Assembly (NCBI GenBank): GCA_945875875.1
Contig: CAMCMI010000003.1
Span: forward strand, 1-33,231
Length of the DNA stretch: 33,231 nt
Reading direction: 5' to 3'
Origin: Rhizobium sp. Q54
GTDB taxonomy: Bacteria > Pseudomonadota > Alphaproteobacteria > Rhizobiales > Beijerinckiaceae
Position numbers and translations under genes: made by a program. Shown piece after piece: positions 8,116 through 15,155 of the stretch (position 1 is the first letter of the stretch; the number at the start of each line of letters is the position of its first letter). The notes beneath the pieces were generated by a model. That model worked only from the letters and a program-made list of their open reading frames with translations, was not told the DNA's origin and did no database searches.

Positions 8116-9444
8116 ATGTCTTATCTTCAAACAACTCTGGCCTCAGCAGGCTCGATTCTGGTCTTCGCAAGCGCTTCTTATGCAGCTGACTTGCCGTCCA
8201 GGAAGTCGGCTCCGGTCGAATACGTCAAAGTCTGCAATGCATATGGCGCAGGCTATTTTAACATTCCCGGGTCAGACACCTGTCTGCGGTTGTCGGGCCG
8301 CGTACGTGCCGACTACATGTATATTCCAGGAAAGACGCTTTACAGCGGCGTCAGCAACACTGGCGTCCCCACCGTTTCCTCTCCGTCTGACGCCCAGCAT
8401 CTTCATGGTACGGAAATGCGCGCGCGCCTTTCGTTTGACGCCCGCACGCCCACAAGCCTTGGAACAGTCCAGACTGTCGCCCAATTCCGCATGGCGCGGA
8501 AAGGCGGCGTTTTGCAAAACGCCTCCGCCGCAACTAATACGAGCGCAGGGGTAAGTCTTGAGGCCGCTTACGTACGCTTTGCGGGCTTCACGTTTGGCGC
8601 AGCAAAAGACAACTTTGTCTTCATGGACCCCAAGATCTTCGGCGATGGTTATTGGGCCACGTTCAGCAATGGCGCCAAGCAACTTGCCTATACGGCTACA
8701 TTCGGCGGCGGCTTCTCAGGAACCATCGCTCTGCAAGACCGCGCTGATACGGCCAAAAGCGCCGGATCTGCAGGCGTCAGCAGCACTTATGAGGTTTACA
8801 ATTCAGCCCCGCAGGTCAACGTTAATTTGAACGTCGATCAATCTTGGGGTGCGCTCCAGCTCTCGGGCGCGTACTCCAGCATCTCCCTCAACAAGACAGA
8901 TAATTCCTACGACGAATCGAAGGGCGCATATGCTCTCGGCGCAGGGCTTAAGCTCAATCTGCCAATGCTTGCAAAAGGCGACACACTATGGCTCGCCGCA
9001 AATTTTGCTGATGGCATGTCTGAATACACTTCACTGTGGCTTTCGACGAAAGATGAACGCGGCGTAGGTGGTTTCTTCTCCTCGCTGCGTAGCTATGTCA
9101 CCACGCCGACAGGCATTCAGACCGTAAAGTCGTGGAATGTCGCAGCCGCGCTTGATCATTACTGGGCGTCCCAATATCGATCCACGTTCTTCGCCAGCTA
9201 CACAGGCTTGACGGCGCCCACCGGCGCAAAGACGTCTGCGTGGAACGGATCGGGCTTTTTTGGCGACGCTAACGCGTGGAATGCCGGCGCTAATTTTGTC
9301 TGGATGCCAGCGCGTAATTTTGAAATCGGCGCTGAAGTTATATACAGCCAGATCAAGCAGGACGTGCGCTCAGCAAATCTCTCCGTTTTTGACCGCACCG
9401 ACAGCAATTGGACCGGTCGCCTGCGCGTAGAGCGCAACTTCTAA
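8116..9444 (+). CDS. outer-membrane porin (Rhizobiales Omp2/RopA type)
   Basis: This 442-residue beta-barrel forms a diffusion pore. The signal peptide (ending SASYA) is followed by ADLPSRKSAPVEYVKVCNAYGAGYFNIPGSDTCLRLSGRVRADY, the hallmark N-terminus of rhizobial porins with its two conserved cysteines. Alternating hydrophobic strands follow and the chain ends in an aromatic residue (LRVERNF), the usual barrel-assembly signal. GGGGG lies just before the ATG. It sits alone between two phosphonate/phosphate transporters, so I infer that it serves outer-membrane entry of anionic phosphorus compounds under starvation. Confidence 0.92.
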   Translation: MSYLQTTLASAGSILVFASASYAADLPSRKSAPVEYVKVCNAYGAGYFNIPGSDTCLRLSGRVRADYMYIPGKTLYSGVSNTGVPTVSSPSDAQHLHGTEMRARLSFDARTPTSLGTVQTVAQFRMARKGGVLQNASAATNTSAGVSLEAAYVRFAGFTFGAAKDNFVFMDPKIFGDGYWATFSNGAKQLAYTATFGGGFSGTIALQDRADTAKSAGSAGVSSTYEVYNSAPQVNVNLNVDQSWGALQLSGAYSSISLNKTDNSYDESKGAYALGAGLKLNLPMLAKGDTLWLAANFADGMSEYTSLWLSTKDERGVGGFFSSLRSYVTTPTGIQTVKSWNVAAALDHYWASQYRSTFFASYTGLTAPTGAKTSAWNGSGFFGDANAWNAGANFVWMPARNFEIGAEVIYSQIKQDVRSANLSVFDRTDSNWTGRLRVERNF

Positions 9445-9457
9445 TTCAAAAAAAGAC

Positions 9458-9486
9458 GCGCCGCAGAGACTTGAGCTTTGCGGCGC
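9458..9486 (+). terminator. hairpin after porin
   Basis: GCGCCGCA pairs with TGCGGCGC, extended inward to 11 bp with one G-T pair, around an ACTTGAG loop. The T-run is on the opposite strand (A7 just before the stem), so termination on the plus strand is likely but not of the classic form. A sister hairpin with the same loop core is at 11384-11413. Confidence 0.6.
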
Positions 9487-9557
9487 ATCAACTGTATTCT
9501 TACTTAAATAAAAACTTTTATAATTCATAGATTACTCTGAAATAGTATCTTAATTAT

Positions 9558-9582
9558 GCGTCATGAAAGCGTAACGTACGAT
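9558..9582 (+). promoter_or_regulatory. candidate Pho box and -10 for second transporter
   Basis: GCGTCAT-GAAA-GCGTAAC gives two half-sites 11 bases apart (5 of 7 and about 4 of 7 to CTGTCAT), followed by TACGAT as a possible -10 at 9577-9582, about 35 nt before the phnC start. The match is weaker than at 13336 but in the expected place. Confidence 0.38.
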
Positions 9583-9615
9583 AGCTAGGACTGACCTCGA
9601 CACAACGAGGCGGGC

Positions 9616-10455
9616 ATGCTGAAGCTCCATAAAGTATCAAGAGAATTTGGCTCAACTTTGGCGCTTCGAGACATATCTTTTGATGTGCCCAACGGTCAGT
9701 TTGTTGTTGTCATCGGCCGTTCTGGCGCAGGCAAATCGACTCTGCTGCGCACAATAAACCGCCTCGTGCAACCATCAGCTGGCGATATCAGCTTCGATGG
9801 CTCCTCCGTTCTGAATTTGCGCGGCGACGATTTAAGACGTTGGCGCGCATCCGCCGCCATGATCTTTCAAGGCTTCAATCTCTCATCGCGCCTCAGCGTT
9901 CTGTCAAATGTACTCGTCGGATCAAGCAACGAAACATCGCAAATGCGTCGTCTGGTGGGCTTTTATACGCGAGATGAGAAGTTGCGGGCAGCTGCGCTTC
10001 TTGATGATTTGGGCATGCTTGAGAAAGCCTTTCAGCGCGCTGAAAGCCTTTCAGGTGGCCAGCAACAACGCGTCGCTATTGCACGCGCGCTTATGCAGAA
10101 GCCGAAAATTATCCTGGCCGATGAGCCGATCGCTTCTCTGGATCCGTTGAGCGCGAAAGTCGTGATGGACACGCTGCGCGACATCAACCGAAAGCACGGG
10201 ATCAGTGTTCTGTGCAATCTCCACAGCATAGACACGGCGCGTGAATATGGCGATCGCGTCATCGCATTGCGGGCCGGTGAGCTCGTCTTGGACGCGCCTA
10301 TTTCCGCTCTCGATGATTCTGCGGTGCGCGGCGTTTATGAGAATGCTGAGGAGCATCCGGCGTGCGGAAAGGTCACAAGCTTTTGCGCGCCCGAATTCGT
10401 CACAACAGTTTCTTCGACGGACACCAACACCAGAAAACAGGAACAGGTAGCATGA
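9616..10455 (+). CDS. phnC: phosphate/phosphonate ABC transporter ATP-binding protein (second copy; PhoC-like)
   Basis: This 279-residue ATPase has Walker A GRSGAGKST (about 34-42), the Q-loop MIFQGFNL, signature LSGGQQQRVAIARAL, Walker B IILADEPIASLD and the switch His in NLHSIDTA. GAGGCGGG precedes the ATG. It opens an operon of ATPase, binding protein, permease, permease, the order of Sinorhizobium phoCDET, which carries phosphate and phosphonates. The C-terminal 30 residues (after VYENAEEH) lie outside the ABC core. Its stop overlaps the next start (ATGA). Confidence 0.92.
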   Translation: MLKLHKVSREFGSTLALRDISFDVPNGQFVVVIGRSGAGKSTLLRTINRLVQPSAGDISFDGSSVLNLRGDDLRRWRASAAMIFQGFNLSSRLSVLSNVLVGSSNETSQMRRLVGFYTRDEKLRAAALLDDLGMLEKAFQRAESLSGGQQQRVAIARALMQKPKIILADEPIASLDPLSAKVVMDTLRDINRKHGISVLCNLHSIDTAREYGDRVIALRAGELVLDAPISALDDSAVRGVYENAEEHPACGKVTSFCAPEFVTTVSSTDTNTRKQEQVA

Positions 10456-11363
10456 ACAGGTCATCAACATTACGACTTGCGTTGGCGGCGGCGACAATTT
10501 TGGTTACCGGTGCGACCGCGCACGCAGATTGGCGCAACACTATTAAGGAAATCGGCTTTGGCGTCATTCCCGTAGAGACGCAGACGCAAACGACGGACTC
10601 GATGGATGACTTTGCGAGATACGCGAGCAAGAAACTTGGCGTCCCGGTCAAGACGTTCACTGCGACTGAATTTATCGGCATCAACAACGCACTGATCGCC
10701 AAACAAATTCACATGGCGTGGACAAGCCCTTCTGCGTACTCGGGATCATGGCTCGATTGTAACAAGTGCGTCGAGCCTCTGGTGACCGCGACGGACAAGG
10801 ATGGCAACCTTGGTTATAATTCGGTTCTTATTGTGAAGACCGACAGTCCTTACACATCGATCGAGGATTTGAAGGGAAAATCTGTTGCGCGCACTGAGCC
10901 CAATTCAAACTCTGGCTTCCTTGTGCCGACGATTGAATTCATCAAGAGGGGAACGCCGATCGAGACTTATTTCAAGTCCCCGGTTTCAGGCGGACACACC
11001 CAGTCTGTTCTTGGATTGCTGCAGGGAACTTATGACGCAGCTTTCACATGGACTACGAAGGGCGACGGCTACGGACAATTGCGCACCATGATGGATCGCG
11101 GGATGTTAAAGCGCGAGCAAATTCGGGTGATCTGGGAATCAAGCATCGTCCCGCCCCCTCCGATCATTGTTCGCTCTGATCTTCCGGAAGATTTAAAGGC
11201 GGATCTGACCAGGCTTTTCGTTGAACTGCACAAGGAAGATATGAAGCTTGCTGAAACCGTCGCGAAAGGCAAAACGCAGGGCTTTGTTCCGGTCAAGCAC
11301 GAAGTTTATCAGAGCACAGTCGATATGCGCATTCAATTGCGCGACAACCGCCGCCAGCGTTGA
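10452..11363 (+). CDS. phnD: phosphate/phosphonate-binding periplasmic protein (second copy; PhoD-like)
   Basis: This 303-residue protein has a signal peptide ending ATAHA and the PhnD fold: IKEIGFGVIPVETQTQTTDSMDDFARYASKKLGVPVKTF, then HMAWTSPSAYSGSW, SIEDLKGKSVARTEPNSNSGFLVPTIEF. It differs clearly from the first copy, so the two are not a recent duplication and probably differ in ligand. A CNKC pair near residue 101 could form a disulphide. The track start 90 nt upstream lies inside phnC; the ATGA overlap at 10452 and the signal peptide decide the start. Confidence 0.92.
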   Translation: MNRSSTLRLALAAATILVTGATAHADWRNTIKEIGFGVIPVETQTQTTDSMDDFARYASKKLGVPVKTFTATEFIGINNALIAKQIHMAWTSPSAYSGSWLDCNKCVEPLVTATDKDGNLGYNSVLIVKTDSPYTSIEDLKGKSVARTEPNSNSGFLVPTIEFIKRGTPIETYFKSPVSGGHTQSVLGLLQGTYDAAFTWTTKGDGYGQLRTMMDRGMLKREQIRVIWESSIVPPPPIIVRSDLPEDLKADLTRLFVELHKEDMKLAETVAKGKTQGFVPVKHEVYQSTVDMRIQLRDNRRQR

Positions 11364-11383
11364 TCCTCTGCGTTAAATAATAG

Positions 11384-11413
11384 CGCGCCTCAAAGCTTGA
11401 GCTCTGAGGCGCG
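11384..11413 (+). terminator. intra-operon hairpin between phnD and phnE
   Basis: CGCGCCTCA pairs with TGAGGCGCG, then AGC/GCT inside one mismatch, around a TTGA loop. No T-run follows, so read-through into the permease gene is expected. Such hairpins after a binding-protein gene often keep its message abundant relative to the permeases. Confidence 0.5.
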
Positions 11414-11433
11414 TCTGAAGTTCAGGCAGCAAG

Positions 11434-12342
11434 ATGGCCGTAATGAATTCAGGGATAACCATTTTGATTCAGCCTGAAACACGCGCCGAAGCCCTCGCGG
11501 TCTTCGACAAGACGAGCCAGGCCCATGCGCAATCAAATTTCCGCAAGACCTCACTTGGAATTATTGCCTTTGCTGCTGCAGTCGCGCTGGCGGCTCACGT
11601 CAGCCAATTTGATTTGATGCGCTTGATTACGGGGCTGCCGCGTATTGGAGATTTCCTGTCCGGCATGGTCCCCAGGCTTACTGCGGATAACCTTTGGGCC
11701 GATCTGGTCTATTGGTATTGGGGCCTCGATAAATGGCTTTATTTACTCTGGACGACGTTGATGATGGCGTTGTTTGGTGCTGTCGCCGGCACAACGCTTG
11801 GGGCCATATTCAGTCTTTTTGCAGCGAGAAATCTTGGTGCGCCGCGCTGGTCGGTTTTCTTTGTCAAGCGTATGCTGGAAATCGCCCGCACAGTCCCTGA
11901 TCTTGTGTTCGCTTTAGTATTTCTTTTTGCTTTTGGCCTTGGTCCGCTTGCTGGCGTTCTGGCTATTTCACTTCATACTCTCGGCGCTCAGGGAAAACTG
12001 TTTGCCGAGGTCAACGAGAATGTCGATATGCGGCCGCTTGAAGGCGTTCGAGCATGCGGCGGCTCCTGGCTTGACGAAATGACGGTCGGGCTTCTCCCGC
12101 AGGTTCTTCCCAATTACATCTCTTATACGTTCTGGCGCTTTGAGATTAACGTTCGTAGCGCAACGATCATCGGGTTCGTCGGCGCCGGCGGGATCGGGAT
12201 GGAGCTCTATGAAGCAATCAGCTTGAGTTACTTCGACGACGCAGGCGCAATCCTGTTGCTGGTGTTTATCACCGTCATGCTGATCGACATCGCAAGCGAA
12301 GCTCTGCGTACGAAAATCAGCAACGTTCGCGCTGTGACATAG
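11434..12342 (+). CDS. phnE: phosphate/phosphonate ABC permease, first of two (PhoE-like)
   Basis: This 302-residue inner-membrane protein has a cytoplasmic N-terminal extension of about 35 residues and then helices at about 43-62, 108-135, 155-182 and 250-290. The EAA loop is EGVRACGGSWLDEMTVGLLPQVLPNYI and the PhnE block is RSATIIGFVGAGGIGMELYE. It likely pairs with the next gene as a heterodimer. The ATG at 11434 and one three codons later are both possible; upstream AGGCAG is a modest ribosome site. Confidence 0.9.
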   Translation: MAVMNSGITILIQPETRAEALAVFDKTSQAHAQSNFRKTSLGIIAFAAAVALAAHVSQFDLMRLITGLPRIGDFLSGMVPRLTADNLWADLVYWYWGLDKWLYLLWTTLMMALFGAVAGTTLGAIFSLFAARNLGAPRWSVFFVKRMLEIARTVPDLVFALVFLFAFGLGPLAGVLAISLHTLGAQGKLFAEVNENVDMRPLEGVRACGGSWLDEMTVGLLPQVLPNYISYTFWRFEINVRSATIIGFVGAGGIGMELYEAISLSYFDDAGAILLLVFITVMLIDIASEALRTKISNVRAVT

Positions 12343-12354
12343 AAAGACTTTCTG

Positions 12355-13206
12355 ATGAGCGCTTTTGACATAACAACTGCTCTCGACGACAGCGCTGTAA
12401 AGCGGCTTGAGGCTGCGATTGCGCCAGATTGGCGTTCGCGCGCGTTGCGCTGGGCCTATGGGCTTGGATTTACGGCTGTTATGATTTACGCGGCCTATGT
12501 GAGCGAAGTGCTTTCGCCCAAGATTTTCATCGGCCTGCCGAAGCTTGGAGATGCTTTATGGCTGATGCTGCAACCATCCGGTTTTAACTATTTACCGGAA
12601 TTTTTGTGGGCCTTGTGCGAGACAATCGCCATGGCGTTTCTTGGCACGTTGCTGGGCGCAATCGTAGCGCTCTTTCTTGCGATATTTTGTGCAAGGACGA
12701 CCTTTCCGCTCGCAGCCTTCAGGTTTGGCTTCCGCCGCTTTGCAGACGGCATGCGCACTTTCGACCATCTTATCTGGGCGCTTGTGTTCGTGCGCGCTAT
12801 CGGTCTCGGGCCTCTTGCGGGCATTCTTGCAATCGCACTCGTGGACGCGGGTACACTGGCGAAGCTCTATTCCGAAGCGATTGATAACTCGGACCCAAAG
12901 CCGGTTGAGGGCGTGCGCGCGTCGGGCGGCAGCTGGCTGGACGGTTTGCGTATCGGGCTGTTGCCGCAGGTGCTTCCCAATATTCTCTCGTCGACGCTTT
13001 ACATGTGGGAATCCAACACGAGGTCCGCGACTATTCTGGGCATCGTTGGAGCGGGCGGGATTGGCTACCAGCTCGCGGACCGGCTGCGTGTCTACGAATT
13101 TGGTCAAGCCTCTCTCATGATTATCATGATCATTGCTGCCGTATACCTGATCGATATGCTTTCAGGATGGTTGCGGCGGATGCTGATTGGCCGGACGAGC
13201 CGGTGA
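12355..13206 (+). CDS. phnE: phosphate/phosphonate ABC permease, second of two (PhoT-like)
   Basis: This 283-residue permease lies 12 nt after its partner. Helices are near residues 37-53, 84-115, 130-160 and 250-275, with EAA loop EGVRASGGSWLDGLRIGLLPQVLPNIL and RSATILGIVGAGGIGYQLADRL. Partner and self share the GGSWLD and LLPQVLPN motifs, which suggests old tandem duplication. It closes the second transporter operon. Confidence 0.9.
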   Translation: MSAFDITTALDDSAVKRLEAAIAPDWRSRALRWAYGLGFTAVMIYAAYVSEVLSPKIFIGLPKLGDALWLMLQPSGFNYLPEFLWALCETIAMAFLGTLLGAIVALFLAIFCARTTFPLAAFRFGFRRFADGMRTFDHLIWALVFVRAIGLGPLAGILAIALVDAGTLAKLYSEAIDNSDPKPVEGVRASGGSWLDGLRIGLLPQVLPNILSSTLYMWESNTRSATILGIVGAGGIGYQLADRLRVYEFGQASLMIIMIIAAVYLIDMLSGWLRRMLIGRTSR

Positions 13207-13208
13207 AC

Positions 13209-13301
13209 ATGCACGAAAACAAAATCATTTGGCGCCGTCGTCCCGCGCGCCGTCTTTTGCGCAAAAAAGCGCTGCATTGGAAGCAGGTCACTGCAAGTTG
13301 A
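13209..13301 (+). CDS. possible 30-residue basic peptide
   Basis: An ATG two bases after the second permease stop opens a short frame, with a very basic core RRRPARRLLRKK and a tail ending VTAS. The position suits translational coupling, but it has no ribosome site of its own and no known family, so it may be chance. Confidence 0.2.
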   Translation: MHENKIIWRRRPARRLLRKKALHWKQVTAS

Positions 13302-13335
13302 CGACGTCGTCTGCACCTAGATTATTTTCATAAAA

Positions 13336-13368
13336 TTGTCACCGCACTCTCATATATTAATAAATAAT
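13336..13368 (+). promoter_or_regulatory. candidate Pho box and -10 before the methyltransferase-oxygenase pair
   Basis: TTGTCAC-CGCA-CTCTCAT consists of two half-sites with an 11-base period (5 of 7 and 6 of 7 to the PhoB half-site CTGTCAT, and the C at the end of the first is tolerated). TAAATAAT at 13361-13368 follows at the spacing usual for PhoB-activated -10 boxes, and the tract is far more AT-rich than its surroundings. It is the best Pho-type site I found here. Confidence 0.5.
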
Positions 13369-13376
13369 AATAGGGA

Positions 13377-14165
13377 TTGATTGCTTTTGTGACGTGGGCA
13401 AAAATGCCGGCATTGTTGTTTGTTTTATTTGTCTTCGCGAGCGCAGGCGCAGCCGTTTACGTTGATAGTCCCGCCGTCGCCGTCTATGCGCTCAGCTTCT
13501 GGCACTATTACGTTTACTGGCTGGCGTACTTGTTTGGCGCATCGTCTCTGGCTGCGTTCAAACGTGACGCAATCTTGATGAAGAGCGCTTCGATTCTCAT
13601 TCTGGGGTGGGTTTATCTCTCCGCATCGCCCGATATCCTGTCAGTGTGCGTGGTGGCGTCTGGTTTTGCGCTCAACGCTTATGCAGCGCTCGTCCTTGGT
13701 TCGGACCGCACCTATTACGGCTATGAAATTGGCGCACTTCCCTTACGCCGGATCACATCGTTTCCTTATTCCATCACCGCGTACCCGATGTTGATCGGCA
13801 ATATCATCGGCTTCGGCGGCGCCCTGATCGACGCAGATTTTCGCGCGCATTGGTGGCCGCTTGCAATCGCGCATGGTGCGTTGAACATCAGTCTTCTGAT
13901 CATGGAGATGACCATAAGCGCCGGATCAGGGCGGGCGCGCACCGCTCAATCCAGCTCTGTTGCAGGGCGATTTTTCATCGGCTTGATCGGGCTGTCGGTG
14001 AGCGCGGCCATCGGTTACGCGGCTCCCGAGCCTCTTGGACCAACGATTGGGGCCCTGCTCGGCGCCGTCATCTTCCTTCACGCCTTTGCCCTTTATGACC
14101 GCTATTGCTTGGGCGCGGGGGCACGTTTCGAAAACCACAGCAGCGGCAACAGGAGCGTTACATGA
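13377..14165 (+). CDS. PEMT-like membrane methyltransferase
   Basis: This protein of up to 262 residues has six or seven membrane helices (about 10-28, 36-58, 68-82, 86-106, 137-152, 160-178, 198-240). The segment GSDRTYYGYE...ITSFPYSITAYPMLIGNIIGFGG resembles phosphatidylethanolamine N-methyltransferases (compare GT.xG...FPFN...NPMYWG). The later LLIMEM falls where PEMT has its SAM-binding EE pair. I infer SAM-dependent methylation of a membrane-borne amine or similar group. The start is uncertain: the track uses TTG at 13377, but GTG at 13389 or ATG at 13404 are possible and none has a good ribosome site. Its stop overlaps the next start (ATGA), and a Pho-like promoter precedes it. It is not a standard bacterial PmtA. 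Confidence 0.6.
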   Translation: MIAFVTWAKMPALLFVLFVFASAGAAVYVDSPAVAVYALSFWHYYVYWLAYLFGASSLAAFKRDAILMKSASILILGWVYLSASPDILSVCVVASGFALNAYAALVLGSDRTYYGYEIGALPLRRITSFPYSITAYPMLIGNIIGFGGALIDADFRAHWWPLAIAHGALNISLLIMEMTISAGSGRARTAQSSSVAGRFFIGLIGLSVSAAIGYAAPEPLGPTIGALLGAVIFLHAFALYDRYCLGAGARFENHSSGNRSVT

Positions 14166-15010
14166 ATTCTGCAGCGCACGTCACGAACGGACACATGCGG
14201 CTTGGCGACGAGGAAAAATCGTCCCGTTTGTTCATTGCGAGCGTCGGCAGTTTTGAGGACCCCGCAAGCCGCGGGACCATCGATGCGCTCGTAGGCTGGG
14301 TTGAAGATCACTACCGCGAAGACCTGCTCAACCGACCGTCAAAGCACGTCTATGTGCGAAAGCTGCCAGCTTCAGCGATCAAACAAATCGACCTTCTGCG
14401 CAACAGCTCCATCATCCACGCGCAAATCCTGCGACAGTTTCCAGAAGGCCACGTGATAACGCCCATGGCGCATACAGATGAGCTTTACATCTCCCACTAC
14501 AATAAGGATCGTGGCGGAGATCAGGGACTTTACGACAAGCATTACGACGGGAATTTACGCTTTCTCTCCTATGGCTCAGTCGTGCGCGCATTGATCTACC
14601 TGCAATCGGACGCCACCTATAAGGTCGTATTCCACGACAGCGGGATCGAAAAGGCATTCGTCACCTACGATTTCGGTCTGCTTGATTTTCATCGCGAACT
14701 GCATTGGGTCGAGGGCGAATACAATCCCGCCGACCAGCAGCGGATACTTTTGAAGTGCAATTATCTGGTCACGCCACGTCACGGCGGCTTTGCAGCGCAG
14801 GCCGTTAACGCCGCCAACACAATGGTCTTCTACGTGGTGAAAGCCGCGATGGAATATTCGAAGAGCCCGCGCAATCTGCCCCAACGGTTTGTCGGCCTGC
14901 TGTGCAATCTCTTCCGGACGCTCAACAACGTCCATCCCCTGATACCGCTGGCCCTGGTCGCGGGAACCCTCGCGCTGACGGGATGGCTGGCGTATCGCCT
15001 GACGCCCTGA
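14162..15010 (+). CDS. predicted membrane-anchored 2-oxoglutarate/Fe(II) oxygenase
   Basis: This 282-residue protein shows the double-stranded beta-helix pattern of 2OG oxygenases. The iron facial triad is probably H127-x-D129 (DKHYDGNL) and H181 (ELHWVEG), with R194 (DQQRILLKCNYLV) as the 2OG-carboxylate ligand. ALIYLQ lies in between as in prolyl-hydroxylase-like enzymes. A helix at about 257-280 near the C-terminus (PLIPLALVAGTLALTGWLAYRL) would tether it to the inner membrane. AGGAG lies 7 nt before the ATG, which overlaps the methyltransferase stop. The two are thus co-made and probably act on the same membrane-linked substrate. I cannot name the family; the fold call rests on the spaced motifs alone. 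Confidence 0.55.
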   Translation: MNSAAHVTNGHMRLGDEEKSSRLFIASVGSFEDPASRGTIDALVGWVEDHYREDLLNRPSKHVYVRKLPASAIKQIDLLRNSSIIHAQILRQFPEGHVITPMAHTDELYISHYNKDRGGDQGLYDKHYDGNLRFLSYGSVVRALIYLQSDATYKVVFHDSGIEKAFVTYDFGLLDFHRELHWVEGEYNPADQQRILLKCNYLVTPRHGGFAAQAVNAANTMVFYVVKAAMEYSKSPRNLPQRFVGLLCNLFRTLNNVHPLIPLALVAGTLALTGWLAYRLTP

Positions 15011-15021
15011 GGGCTGGCAGG

Positions 15022-15053
15022 AAGACCGCCCGTTTGAAGCCGGGCGTCTTTCT
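15022..15053 (+). terminator. terminator of the methyltransferase-oxygenase operon
   Basis: AAGAC-CGCCCG pairs with CGGGCG-TCTT around TTTGAAGC, with one bulged C, and a T-rich tail (TCTAATTTCT) follows. It starts 12 nt after the oxygenase stop. Confidence 0.75.
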
Positions 15054-15060
15054 AATTTCT

Positions 15061-15093
15061 CAAAACCGAAGGTTTTGCGCCTCAAAAAGAGGC
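15061..15093 (+). repeat. two adjacent perfect hairpins beside the att repeat
   Basis: CAAAACC-GAA-GGTTTTG (15061-15077) and GCCTC-AAAAA-GAGGC (15079-15093) stand side by side, ending exactly where the 17-bp tRNA repeat begins. They may be extra terminators or structure at the end of the inserted element. Confidence 0.6.
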
Positions 15094-15110
15094 TTGGTAG
15101 GCCGGGAGGG
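15094..15110 (+). repeat. distal 17-bp copy of the tRNA 3' end (att site)
   Basis: TTGGTAGGCCGGGAGGG is identical to 16365-16381 inside the tRNA gene, covering CCA, discriminator, acceptor 3' strand and part of the T arm. Bases on either side differ, so it is a clean duplication as left by tRNA-targeting site-specific recombination. Confidence 0.85.
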
Positions 15111-15155
15111 GGCTAGGCAGGGCGCCTTGACCGGCGCCTACGCAGCGTCAGCAAG

